Shown: positions 1 to 5,885 of the stretch, one piece after another | Numbering within the stretch: the first letter of the stretch is position 1 | How the letters are laid out: each line of letters opens with the position of its first letter | Assembly: GCA_028678555.1 (NCBI GenBank) | Contig: JAJRDF010000089.1 | Coordinates: 1 to 6,291, forward strand | From: Methanomicrobiales archaeon | Lineage (GTDB): Archaea; Halobacteriota; Methanomicrobia; Methanomicrobiales; JACTUA01 | Direction of reading: 5' to 3' | DNA length: 6,291 bases | Position numbers and translations under genes: made by a program | Notes under the pieces: model-generated | What the model saw: the letters and a program-made list of their open reading frames with translations, nothing else | What the model was told of the DNA's origin: nothing | Database searches by the model: none

Positions 1-417
1 ACCATCGCCACGAGCCTGAAGATGGTCACCTACCTGACCCGGATCGGCAGCTATGGGAAGGACATCGCAAAGGTATCCCTCCGGCTCGCGGAAGAGCCCC
101 CCATCGACGGTCTCCTGTCCATACCCCACATGGGGGGAATTGTCTGCGGGATGATCGGAGGGTCGCTGAAGGCCTACGAGACCGGGGACCTCTCCTTTGT
201 GAATGGTATCTCGAAGCGGGATGACCAGGTGGATGACCTCCGGACCACGATCTTCCGCGAGGCCATCACCCGCATGATGGAGGACCCTTCCATCATCAGC
301 CGCTGCACCGACTACGTGATGATCGCCCGCTACCTGGAACGCTGTGGCGATCATGCCTGCAAGATAGCAGAGAAGGTTCATTATATGGTCACGGGCGAAC
401 GGATCACTATTGAGTGA
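1..417 (+). CDS. phoU: PhoU-domain phosphate regulator, C-terminal part (5' end outside window)
   Basis: The reading frame is open from base 1 and gives 138 residues; the real start lies upstream. PhoU proteins are cytoplasmic helical-bundle regulators of phosphate transporters, with two three-helix repeats that bind metal clusters through E(D)xxxD motifs. The last repeat is well kept: an acidic stretch (KRDDQVDDL), then a helix with LERCGDHACKIAEKV, matching the family's LERIGDHAxNIAExV, and a YMVTGE ending typical of PhoU C-termini. The earlier repeat, at visible residues 12-24, reads LTRIGSYGKDIAK, where the usual Glu and Asp of ERxGD are Thr and Ser. The stop is 12 bases before the PiT permease, so the two are probably cotranscribed and PhoU probably controls that permease. 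The family call is seen directly; the regulatory role is inferred from family and position. Confidence 0.93.
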   Translation, partial: TIATSLKMVTYLTRIGSYGKDIAKVSLRLAEEPPIDGLLSIPHMGGIVCGMIGGSLKAYETGDLSFVNGISKRDDQVDDLRTTIFREAITRMMEDPSIISRCTDYVMIARYLERCGDHACKIAEKVHYMVTGERITIE

Positions 418-418
418 T

Positions 419-423
419 GGAGG
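419..423 (+). promoter_or_regulatory. Shine-Dalgarno site of the phosphate permease gene
   Basis: GGAGG begins two bases after the phoU stop and lies six bases before the ATG at 430. It fixes that ATG as the start and suggests translation closely follows phoU on the same message. Confidence 0.8.
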
Positions 424-429
424 GACTGC

Positions 430-1425
430 ATGGCCGGAGAAGTGACACTTGGCTTGGTTGTGGTCCTGGTCCTTGTGCTGGCAGCGGAGTTTGTCAACGG
501 CTGGACCGATGCGCCCAATGCCATTGCCACAGTGGTATCAACCCGGGTCATGTCGCCACGCAAGGCCGTGCTCATGGCCACGCTCCTCAACATTGCCGGC
601 GCATTCGCGGGAACGGCGGTGGCGGTCACCATCGGCACGGGGATTGTCGATCCGTCAGTGATCAACCTCCTCACCATAGGGGCGGCCATGGTAGCGATTG
701 TCTCCTGGAGTACCGCTGCTGCCCGGTACGGCCTGCCGACCAGCGAGAGCCACGCTCTCGCCGCAGGCCTGGCCGGGGCCGGCCTTGCAACTGCCGGGCC
801 GGGTGTCCTCCTCTGGTCAGGGTGGGCGAAGATCCTGGTCGGCATCTTCTTCTCCACAATCCTGGGATTCCTGGGAGGCGGACTCCTTGTCGTTGCGATC
901 TACCGGATCTTCCAGAAGAAGAGTCCGGCCATGGTGCGACGGCTGTTCAGCAGGCTCCAGCCCTTCTCGGCAGCATTCATGGCCTTCGGCCACGGGAGTA
1001 ACGATGGGCAGAAATTTATCGGCGTGTTTGCCCTGGCCCTCGTTCTGGGCGGGATCCTCCCGACGTTCTCCATCCCTTATCAGGTGATTTTTCTCTGCGC
1101 GGTGGTCATGGGCCTCGGCACCTCCATCGGCGGGTGGCGTATCATCCGGACGATGGGGATGCGGATGGTGAAGCTGGAGGTGTACCAGGGCTTCGCCGCC
1201 GAGACGGGAGCGGGTGCGGTTATCATGATCGCGTCGATCTTCGGGATTCCCCTCAGCACCACGCATACCATCAACACCTCCATCATGGGCGTGGGCTCGG
1301 TGAAGCGGCTCTCCGCGGTCAACTGGGGTGTCTCCCGCCAGATCATCATGGCCTGGATCCTCACGTTTCCCGTCTGCGGCGCCATCTCCTGGGGGGTCAC
1401 CACCGTCGCCATGATGTTCTTCTAG
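430..1425 (+). CDS. pit: PiT-family inorganic phosphate permease
   Basis: This complete 331-residue integral membrane protein is predicted to take up inorganic phosphate, driven by a cation gradient (H+ or Na+, not decidable from sequence). Both inverted-repeat signatures of the PiT family are visible: FVNGWTDAPNAIATVVSTR at residues 21-39, and HGSNDGQKFIGVFAL at residues 188-202. Each is followed by a matching motif: PTSESHALAAGLAGAGLA at 103-120, and PLSTTHTINTSIMGVGS at 274-290. Hydrophobic segments fill most of the protein, with a short basic loop near residues 160-175 between the two halves. The length suits the compact prokaryotic PiT type, which lacks a large central loop. The ATG at 430 has a good ribosome-binding site. 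The gene sits directly behind phoU, the usual partner of Pit transporters. Nothing looks broken. No promoter is visible for it, so transcription probably starts upstream of the window. Confidence 0.95.
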   Translation: MAGEVTLGLVVVLVLVLAAEFVNGWTDAPNAIATVVSTRVMSPRKAVLMATLLNIAGAFAGTAVAVTIGTGIVDPSVINLLTIGAAMVAIVSWSTAAARYGLPTSESHALAAGLAGAGLATAGPGVLLWSGWAKILVGIFFSTILGFLGGGLLVVAIYRIFQKKSPAMVRRLFSRLQPFSAAFMAFGHGSNDGQKFIGVFALALVLGGILPTFSIPYQVIFLCAVVMGLGTSIGGWRIIRTMGMRMVKLEVYQGFAAETGAGAVIMIASIFGIPLSTTHTINTSIMGVGSVKRLSAVNWGVSRQIIMAWILTFPVCGAISWGVTTVAMMFF

Positions 1426-1545
1426 GAACGGGGAACAGCCCTCGTCGGGGAGCGTGAGATCCCTGGGAGGGTCCACTCCGTCCGGTCAGCATCCGGTGGT
1501 GGGATACCCCGCCTCTCTTCCTTCTGCCGTTGAAAGGATCCGGTC

Positions 1546-1562
1546 CGAAGAAAGGCATAAAT
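1546..1562 (+). promoter_or_regulatory. Candidate archaeal BRE/TATA promoter for the amidoligase operon
   Basis: The bases CCGAAGAAAGG-CATAAAT stand out as the main A-rich patch in a very GC-rich gap. The purine-rich part would serve as BRE and CATAAAT (1556-1562) as the TATA box. Archaeal transcription usually starts about 25 bases downstream, so the start would be near 1583 and the leader about 165 bases long. The TATA match is imperfect and no transcript data are available. Confidence 0.4.
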
Positions 1563-1638
1563 CCAGAGCCACCGCAGATTCCGGGCAGAAGAACTCCGGA
1601 GCATCCCTCCGAGGATACGACGGTGGCGCACCCCGAGA

Positions 1639-1719
1639 CCCCTTCCGGCCGATCCGGTTTTCCCGAACCCTGCAGCGCCACGGAAGACTCCGTCTGCGGG
1701 ACCCGCCTCCCCCTTCCGG
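1639..1719 (+). repeat. Direct repeat pair CCCCTTCCGG in the leader
   Basis: CCCCTTCCGG occurs at 1639-1648 and again at 1710-1719, 71 bases apart. The repeat is short and GC-rich, so chance is a real alternative. It interleaves with a second repeat pair in the same leader. Confidence 0.4.
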
Positions 1720-1728
1720 AACCCTGCA
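1665..1728 (+). repeat. Direct repeat pair GAACCCTGCA in the leader
   Basis: GAACCCTGCA occurs at 1665-1674 and 1719-1728, 54 bases apart. Including flanks, 14 of 16 bases match (1663-1678 against 1717-1732). The copies flank a small perfect stem ACGGA-AGAC-TCCGT at 1680-1693. This might be an operator or RNA element just upstream of the RLAN gene, but no known site is recognised. Confidence 0.4.
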
Positions 1729-1736
1729 CCGCGGGG

Positions 1737-1741
1737 GGTGA
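1737..1741 (+). promoter_or_regulatory. Shine-Dalgarno site that decides the GTG start of the RLAN gene
   Basis: GGTGA, complementary to the archaeal 16S rRNA 3' end, lies six bases before the GTG at 1748. An in-frame TGA at 1739-1741 overlaps it, so the coding frame cannot begin further upstream. The adjacent GTG at 1751 is a less well spaced alternative. Confidence 0.65.
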
Positions 1742-1747
1742 CGGCCG

Positions 1748-2398
1748 GTGGTGAGGAGAGCCCGGAGCGATCTTTTCACCGCGGCTTCCATCCACCTCCG
1801 CCACCTAGGTGACGAGACGTACGTGATCAGCGAGGACTACTCCTTCAAGACCGAGACCTACTACCGGATCGTGAGCCTGGAGGTGGAGGGGAAGACCCCG
1901 GTTCCCTCGTCCCGGGACACGCTGGAGGCTTACGTGGTGCCCGTCTGCCTTGCCAGGGCGGAGCAGGCCGGAATCCCCGTACTCCCCTGGGAGATCTCGG
2001 ACCGGCAGGTTCCTCTTCCGGCGATCCTGTATGGGGTCCACTACTTTGCCGATCCCTCTGAGTACTCGGTGGTGAGGGACACTGAGACCGCGGCACGGGT
2101 GGTGCGGTTCATCACGAATGCCGGGAAGTACCCCTTCTGCTACCAGCCCATTGACGGGGAGACCGAGATCTTCCCGGTGACCGCCATCTTCGGGAAAACG
2201 GCCGGGGCCCCGGACGGGGTCGGTGACCTCTGCGCCGGGATCTACCGGGTTTTCCGCCTGCCACTCGTAAACTGCATCTTCGCGCAGACGGGAGACCGGT
2301 TCGCCCTCTCTGCCCTGACGCCGGTCAGGTACTCGAGCCTGTCACGGGAGGAGCGGGGCATCCTCACCCGCGTTCTGGAGGAGGAGTGCCATGGCTGA
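1748..2398 (+). CDS. Stand-alone RLAN-like domain protein (RimK-like ATP-grasp N-terminal domain)
   Basis: This 216-residue soluble protein resembles the RLAN domain that precedes the ATP-grasp domain in a class of RimK-like amidoligases. From memory of that family, two stretches match. Residues 28-55 (SEDYSFKTETYYRIVSLEVE, then KTPVPS) follow the pattern of Tyr-rich residues, YYxxxLxxExxG and PS. Residues 146-200 (AIFGKTAG, then an IYRVFRLPLV segment, then FALSALTPVRYSSL) follow the FGxxxDP, FExFxxPLLxVxF and WxIxxIxPxxLxxL pattern seen just before the ATP-grasp part. The start is a GTG with a good GGTGA site. The gene overlaps the ATP-grasp gene by 8 bases (ATGGCTGA), so translation is very probably coupled and the two proteins likely form one enzyme. 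RLAN has no established catalytic role; substrate binding or complex formation is a guess. The family call is from motif pattern only. Confidence 0.77.
   Translation: MVRRARSDLFTAASIHLRHLGDETYVISEDYSFKTETYYRIVSLEVEGKTPVPSSRDTLEAYVVPVCLARAEQAGIPVLPWEISDRQVPLPAILYGVHYFADPSEYSVVRDTETAARVVRFITNAGKYPFCYQPIDGETEIFPVTAIFGKTAGAPDGVGDLCAGIYRVFRLPLVNCIFAQTGDRFALSALTPVRYSSLSREERGILTRVLEEECHG
2377..2386 (+). promoter_or_regulatory. Shine-Dalgarno site of the ATP-grasp gene, inside the RLAN gene
   Basis: The purine run GGAGGAGGAG sits four bases before the ATG at 2391, within the last codons of the RLAN gene. It supports that ATG as the start, which in turn sets the 8-base overlap between the two genes. 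Confidence 0.75.
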
Positions 2399-3272
2399 CC
2401 TGGGGGTCTTCGTGGACCGGCAGGTGATGGGGTCCTCCGAGCAGCTGACCGCCCTGATCCGGCTCCGGGAGCAGGCCGAGGCGATGGGCCACGGGGTGTA
2501 CTTCATCTTCCCTGTGGAGGTCCGGAAGGTGGCCCGGGTGGACGGCCTCTTTATCCGGAGCCGGACCGATCCCCTGCATATCAGCTACGTGGCCGCGAAA
2601 ATCGCCGAATTCCACGGGATCCCTGTCATCGACGATCCTGTCTCCATCCAGGTCTGCTCGGACAAGGTGAACATGTACCTCCACCTGATGGAGAAGCAGG
2701 TCAGGATCCCCGAAACCCGGTTCCTCTCGAAGGGGGATATCACAAGGTCCGGTGCAGACGATGTCTTCTCCACCCTGGGAAGGCCCGTGATCCTGAAGGA
2801 GCCGTCCACCTCCTTCTCCCTCCGTGTCGAGAAGGTGGAGACGGTGGACCAGTTCCTGAAGGTGGCGAAGCGGTTCATCAAGCTCTCGGACTGGATCGTG
2901 GCCCAGCAGTACCTCTCCAGCAGCTATGACTGGCGGATCGGGGTCCTGGATGGCGAACTCCTCTACGCAGCCCAGTACATCATCCCGTCCGAGACCTTCA
3001 AGATCCAGGACACGGTGAATGGCCACCTGGTGTACTGCGCGGTCCGGAGCGTTCCTGCACCGGAGGTCCCCCGCCCGGTGATCGAGACAGGCCTTGCGGC
3101 GGCACGGGCCATCGGCCGGGGGCTCTACGGTGTGGATATCAAGGAGTGCGATGGGGTGCCGTACGTGATCGAGGTGAACGACAACCCGTCCCTGGAGGGT
3201 GGCGAGGACACCTCCTATCCGGACCTGAACCGGCGGATCGTGGCTGCCCTCGTGGGGGAGGGGCCCGGCTGA
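2391..3272 (+). CDS. RimK-like ATP-grasp amidoligase
   Basis: ATP-grasp ligases join a carboxylate to an amine through an acyl-phosphate, using ATP and Mg2+. This 293-residue cytoplasmic protein shows the RimK-like order. The pre-grasp part has DGLFIRSRTDPLHISY (residues 51-66) and GIPVIDDPVSI (76-86). Next come DKVNMYLHL with Lys92, and PVILKEPSTSFSLRV with ATP-binding Lys136 (132-146). The later part has DWRIGVLDGE (180-189), LYGVDIKE (245-252) and the metal-binding EVNDNPSLEGGED (261-273). These match the ATP-grasp half of RLAN-RimK proteins better than classic RimK, MptN or CofF. Two details differ from what I remember: AQQYL has Gln173 where AQEFL is common, and the phosphate loop lacks the usual Gly. 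The catalytic metal residues are intact, so activity is likely. Substrate and product are unknown; glutamate-type ligation is only a family-based guess. The partner RLAN gene overlaps its start and the GCS2-like gene follows after 22 bases. Confidence 0.92.
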   Translation: MADLGVFVDRQVMGSSEQLTALIRLREQAEAMGHGVYFIFPVEVRKVARVDGLFIRSRTDPLHISYVAAKIAEFHGIPVIDDPVSIQVCSDKVNMYLHLMEKQVRIPETRFLSKGDITRSGADDVFSTLGRPVILKEPSTSFSLRVEKVETVDQFLKVAKRFIKLSDWIVAQQYLSSSYDWRIGVLDGELLYAAQYIIPSETFKIQDTVNGHLVYCAVRSVPAPEVPRPVIETGLAAARAIGRGLYGVDIKECDGVPYVIEVNDNPSLEGGEDTSYPDLNRRIVAALVGEGPG

Positions 3273-3294
3273 GATCCCCGGGCCTGAACGCGCC

Positions 3295-4278
3295 ATGACC
3301 GGCATGGATTCCCCCCCTCCGGCCCCGGTCCCCCGGGCTCCACAGACCCTTCACCACTTCTCCCTCAACAACCCTGCACTGCAGCCGCTCCCCGAGGCAG
3401 AACACCTCCTCCGGGACCTGGGCAGGGACCCGGTGAGGGGAGGGATCCTCCACGGGACCCGGATCCTCCGGGGACCCCTGCCCCATGTCGTGGGAATCCG
3501 GGCAGAGCCTCCCGGGGAGACCCTCACCGGGCGGGAAGGGCAGCTCCTGGAAGGCATCATGGCGATCCAGCATGCCCGGGCCGGCCGGTATACCCTGCTG
3601 GGACTGGGGATGCACCCGATCCTCAAAGGAGAGGGCGGGGCAGCAAACAGCCAGTGCCTGCGGATCCGTGTCATCTATGGGACCGAGGACGAGGGGGAGG
3701 AGCTGTTCCGGAAGATCCTCTCCCTCCTCCCGTACCTGGTGGCGGTCTCCGCCGCATCCCCCTTCGTTGAAGGCCGGCTGGAGCCGGCGGCGGATAACCG
3801 GCTTCTCCAAATGACAGGAGACATACCGCCCATCGCGGGAGCCGGGGCAGGGACAGCCCCCGACGCGGCCTCCCTGGTGAAGCGGCTGTCACCGGGTTGC
3901 CTGGAGATCCGTGCTCTGGACGAGCAGGAGTGCATCCACTCGGATCTCGCCATGGTGGCGTTCCTCGCAGCTCTGCTCCGGCACCCGGATCCCGGGGCCG
4001 ACAGGGACGAGGGTGTCATCGCAGGCCTGCTGGGGACGGCCATCCAGCATGGCACCTCCCGGATCCAGCCGGAGCTGGAGCGCCTGATGGAGGCGGCCCG
4101 GGGATCCGCCACCCGTGACGAGCGGCGGTTCCTCCCGGTGGTCGCCCGCCGGATCGAGGGCGGGAGCCTGGCCGAGACCCTCCGGGACCGGTCCGTCACC
4201 GGTGAACCGCTGGGGGATATCCTCGCGGACCTCGTGTTCTGCCTGAAGACCAATCTCCCCTCCGGCATGGTGGGTTAG
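3295..4278 (+). CDS. GCS2-like protein (glutamate-cysteine ligase type 2 family), shortened and probably non-catalytic
   Basis: Active GCS2 proteins join glutamate or another amino acid by an amide bond using ATP and Mg2+. Clear family blocks here are LLGLGMHPIL (residues 101-110), SLLPYLVAVSAASPFVEGRL (143-162), DNRL (167-170) and CLEIRALDEQECIHSDLAMV (202-221), then a normal C-terminal region to 327. Compared with my memory of methanogen homologues, the N-terminal GTEHEYSIND motif reads QTLHHFSLNN (17-26), replacing both metal-binding Glu by Leu and His. The HVVEL motif reads HVVGI (64-68), losing another Glu. The parts after GMHP and after DNRL are much shorter, so the protein is well below the roughly 380-450 residues I expect. 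The frame is intact and conserved blocks persist, so decay looks unlikely. The ATG at 3295 has a weak ribosome site; Met at 3304 is an alternative. A Pro-rich tail precedes the domain. Confidence 0.82.
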   Translation: MTGMDSPPPAPVPRAPQTLHHFSLNNPALQPLPEAEHLLRDLGRDPVRGGILHGTRILRGPLPHVVGIRAEPPGETLTGREGQLLEGIMAIQHARAGRYTLLGLGMHPILKGEGGAANSQCLRIRVIYGTEDEGEELFRKILSLLPYLVAVSAASPFVEGRLEPAADNRLLQMTGDIPPIAGAGAGTAPDAASLVKRLSPGCLEIRALDEQECIHSDLAMVAFLAALLRHPDPGADRDEGVIAGLLGTAIQHGTSRIQPELERLMEAARGSATRDERRFLPVVARRIEGGSLAETLRDRSVTGEPLGDILADLVFCLKTNLPSGMVG

Positions 4279-4303
4279 AGGGTCAGGCACGGGGGGGAAC
4301 CAT

Positions 4304-5560
4304 ATGACGGCCGGGGACCTGCAGTCCCTCATCCCGCTCGCCGTCGTCGTCCTGGTCTTTCTCGCCATCGCCGTCAGGCAGGTGGGGAGGTACACCCTTA
4401 AGATCTGGCAGATCATGCTGGCCGGGGCCGTGGTGGTGCTCCTCACGGGATCCATCGCCCCCGCCCAGGCGCTTGCTGCCATCAACCCGGACGTGATGCT
4501 TTTCCTCTTCGGCATGTTTGTCGTGGGGGAGGCCCTCCAGGCCAGCGGGTACCTTTCCCACCTGGCCTACCGGCTCTTCAGCCGGGCAGGGACCTACGAC
4601 CGGCTCCTGCTCCTCCTGATCCTCTCCTTCGGGCTCTTCTCGGCGCTCCTCATGAACGACACCCTTGCCATTATCGGGACCCCGCTCGTCATCGCCGTGG
4701 CCCGGCGGAACGGGATCCCGTCCCGTATCCTGCTCCTTGCCCTCGCCTTTGCCGTGACCACGGGATCGGTCCTCTCGCCCATCGGGAATCCCCAGAACCT
4801 GCTGATCGCCGTGGAAGGGCCGGTGCCCAACCCCTTCGTCACCTTTCTCGTCACGCTGGGTATCCCAACCCTCGTGGGACTTCTCCTCTGTTACCTGGTC
4901 GTGCGGTGGATGTACCCGGGTGAGTTCGGCCACCGGGCCTGTTCCATCGATGAGGGTAAGGTCACCGACCCGGCCCTTGCCCGGCTCTCGCAGGTCTCCC
5001 TCCTCCTGATACTCGTGCTCATCGTTCTCACGGTGGCCACGGTCACCCTGGGGTTCCCCACCGGCCTCTCCCTCACCTTCATCGCGCTCCTCGCTGCCCT
5101 CCCTCCCCTGCTGGCCAGCCCGCGCCGGTGGGAACTGGTGAGAAAGATCGACTGGCCGACCCTCGTCTTCTTTGCCGCCATGTTCGTCCTGATGGCATCG
5201 GTCTGGTCCACCGGTTTCTTCCAGGCACTGATGGAGATGGCCGGGCCGGCTCTCGGGAATACCGGTGTCATCCTGCTCCTCGGTATCACCATCCCCCAGT
5301 TCCTTTCCAACGTGCCGTTCGTGGCCCTGGTACTGCCCCTGATCTCATCCTCAGAGTCCGTCATCCCCCTCATGGCGCTGGCCGCGGGATCCACCATCGC
5401 CGGCAACCTCTCCATCCTGGGGGCCGCCTCCAACGTGATTATCATCCAGAACGCCGAACGGCAGGGGGAGACCCTGGGATTCCGCGAGTTTGTCCGGGCC
5501 GGAATTCCCCTCACCCTGATGCAGGCCGCCGTGTACTGGGCCTTCCTCTCCCTCTTCTGA
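4304..5560 (+). CDS. SLC13/ArsB-like (ion transporter superfamily) anion permease
   Basis: This 418-residue membrane protein belongs to the ion-transporter superfamily that includes SLC13/DASS carriers, CitMHS, ArsB and NhaD. Two repeats, each with helix-hairpin signatures, are visible. The first has MNDTLAIIGTPLVI (residues 117-130) and GSVLSPIGNPQNLLIA (154-169). The second has IDWPTLVFFAAMFVL (282-296), SNVPFVALVLPLI (335-347), and a GSTIAGNLS then GAASNVIII stretch (362-381). About ten to twelve hydrophobic segments span the protein, with a charged central loop near residues 205-230. The paired SPIGNPQN and GAASN motifs are where relatives bind substrate and sodium. The substrate cannot be read from sequence: a carboxylate, sulfate, arsenite or a Na+/H+ exchange role all remain possible. 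It starts 25 bases after the GCS2-like gene on the same strand, so it probably belongs to that operon and may move a substrate or product of the ligases. Confidence 0.87.
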   Translation: MTAGDLQSLIPLAVVVLVFLAIAVRQVGRYTLKIWQIMLAGAVVVLLTGSIAPAQALAAINPDVMLFLFGMFVVGEALQASGYLSHLAYRLFSRAGTYDRLLLLLILSFGLFSALLMNDTLAIIGTPLVIAVARRNGIPSRILLLALAFAVTTGSVLSPIGNPQNLLIAVEGPVPNPFVTFLVTLGIPTLVGLLLCYLVVRWMYPGEFGHRACSIDEGKVTDPALARLSQVSLLLILVLIVLTVATVTLGFPTGLSLTFIALLAALPPLLASPRRWELVRKIDWPTLVFFAAMFVLMASVWSTGFFQALMEMAGPALGNTGVILLLGITIPQFLSNVPFVALVLPLISSSESVIPLMALAAGSTIAGNLSILGAASNVIIIQNAERQGETLGFREFVRAGIPLTLMQAAVYWAFLSLF

Positions 5561-5623
5561 ACGCTGCGGCTGCCGCTCATGGGGATCTGGCACGATGAGC
5601 CATTCACTCACTACCGGGACTCT

Positions 5624-5657
5624 CGCATGGGCTCACCGCCCCGCCGCGACCCATGCG
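5624..5657. other. Stem-loop, 8-bp stem, downstream of the permease
   Basis: CGCATGGG at 5624-5631 pairs perfectly with CCCATGCG at 5650-5657 across an 18-base loop. It begins 63 bases after the permease stop and would lie in the 3' untranslated part of the operon message. A role in RNA 3'-end stability is possible but unproven. Confidence 0.45.
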
Positions 5658-5720
5658 GCTGATCCTGAAGATCTCCTCCCGTCGGTTTCTCCGATATGAT
5701 GCATACTGGTGAGACGCTCT

Positions 5721-5748
5721 CGGGGGCTCCGCTCCGGCTCTGCCCCCG
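5721..5748. other. Nested stem-loop, 7-bp outer stem
   Basis: CGGGGGC at 5721-5727 pairs with GCCCCCG at 5742-5748. The 14-base loop can itself form CCG-CTC-CGG at 5729-5737. All outer pairs are G-C. No T-run follows on either strand, so it does not resemble a simple intrinsic terminator. Confidence 0.5.
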
Positions 5749-5815
5749 CCGCGTGGGCACCCCCGCCGGTTGATCCGGATTTCAGCATCAACAGACGTGG
5801 AAAGCCATCCTCACC

Positions 5816-5851
5816 GGGGGAGGGGCCGGGAGGGGGGGGGAGCCCCCTCCC
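5816..5851. other. G-run with quadruplex potential overlapping a 9-bp hairpin
   Basis: On the plus strand four G-tracts follow closely: G5 at 5816-5820, G4 at 5822-5825, G3 at 5828-5830 and G9 at 5832-5840, which fits the G3+N1-7 quadruplex pattern. The same bases allow a competing hairpin, GGGAGGGGG (5828-5836) with CCCCCTCCC (5843-5851) and a six-base loop. The element lies between two converging genes. Confidence 0.5.
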
Positions 5852-5885
5852 GCACCGCATGGGAGAAAACGACAGGTACAGCTTC

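Larger units (their letters stand above)
1426..1747. other. Intergenic region and probable leader of the amidoligase operon
   Basis: These 322 bases separate the phosphate genes from the next operon. Short open frames exist on both strands, but their translations are Pro/Arg/Gly-rich, lack family features and have no convincing ribosome-binding sites, so I call no gene. A pyrimidine-rich stretch near 1511-1527 could help end phoU-pit transcripts, but it is not a clean T-run. The rest holds a candidate promoter near 1546-1562, two pairs of 10-base direct repeats and a small hairpin at 1680-1693. I see no tRNA, riboswitch or C/D-box RNA pattern. Confidence 0.6.

Noticed and set aside
817..1476. 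A 219-codon minus-strand frame opposite the phosphate permease
   Set aside because: It is highly charged low-complexity sequence and overlaps an unmistakable PiT protein, so it is a GC-driven shadow.
1530..1754. Possible small protein of 74 residues in the leader
   Set aside because: The translation is Pro/Gly/Thr-rich and lacks a family pattern, and its start precedes the candidate promoter.
2364..3305. A 313-codon open frame on the minus strand opposite the ATP-grasp gene
   Set aside because: Its translation is rich in His, Asp, Gly and Pro without family motifs, while the plus strand has a clear ATP-grasp protein with proper start and ribosome site. High GC content produces long antisense frames.
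3295..4278. Calling the GCS2-like gene a pseudogene
   Set aside because: The frame is uninterrupted over 327 codons and the C-terminal half keeps conserved blocks, so a retained altered-function protein fits better than decay.
3889..4515. A minus-strand frame crossing the GCS2-like and permease genes
   Set aside because: It spans two well-supported plus-strand genes and shows no recognisable domain or ribosome site.
4891..5607. A 238-codon minus-strand frame opposite the permease
   Set aside because: Its Arg/Ser/Thr-rich translation lacks motifs, and the plus strand has conserved transporter motifs in the same bases.
5693..5706. A C-box-like ATGATG suggesting a C/D-box small RNA
   Set aside because: It does not match RUGAUGA fully and no D box at suitable spacing with a closing stem was found.
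5633..5860. Possible 75-residue minus-strand protein in the convergent gap
   Set aside because: Its low-complexity Gly/Pro/Arg content follows directly from the G-runs and stem-loops, and no supporting motif is seen.
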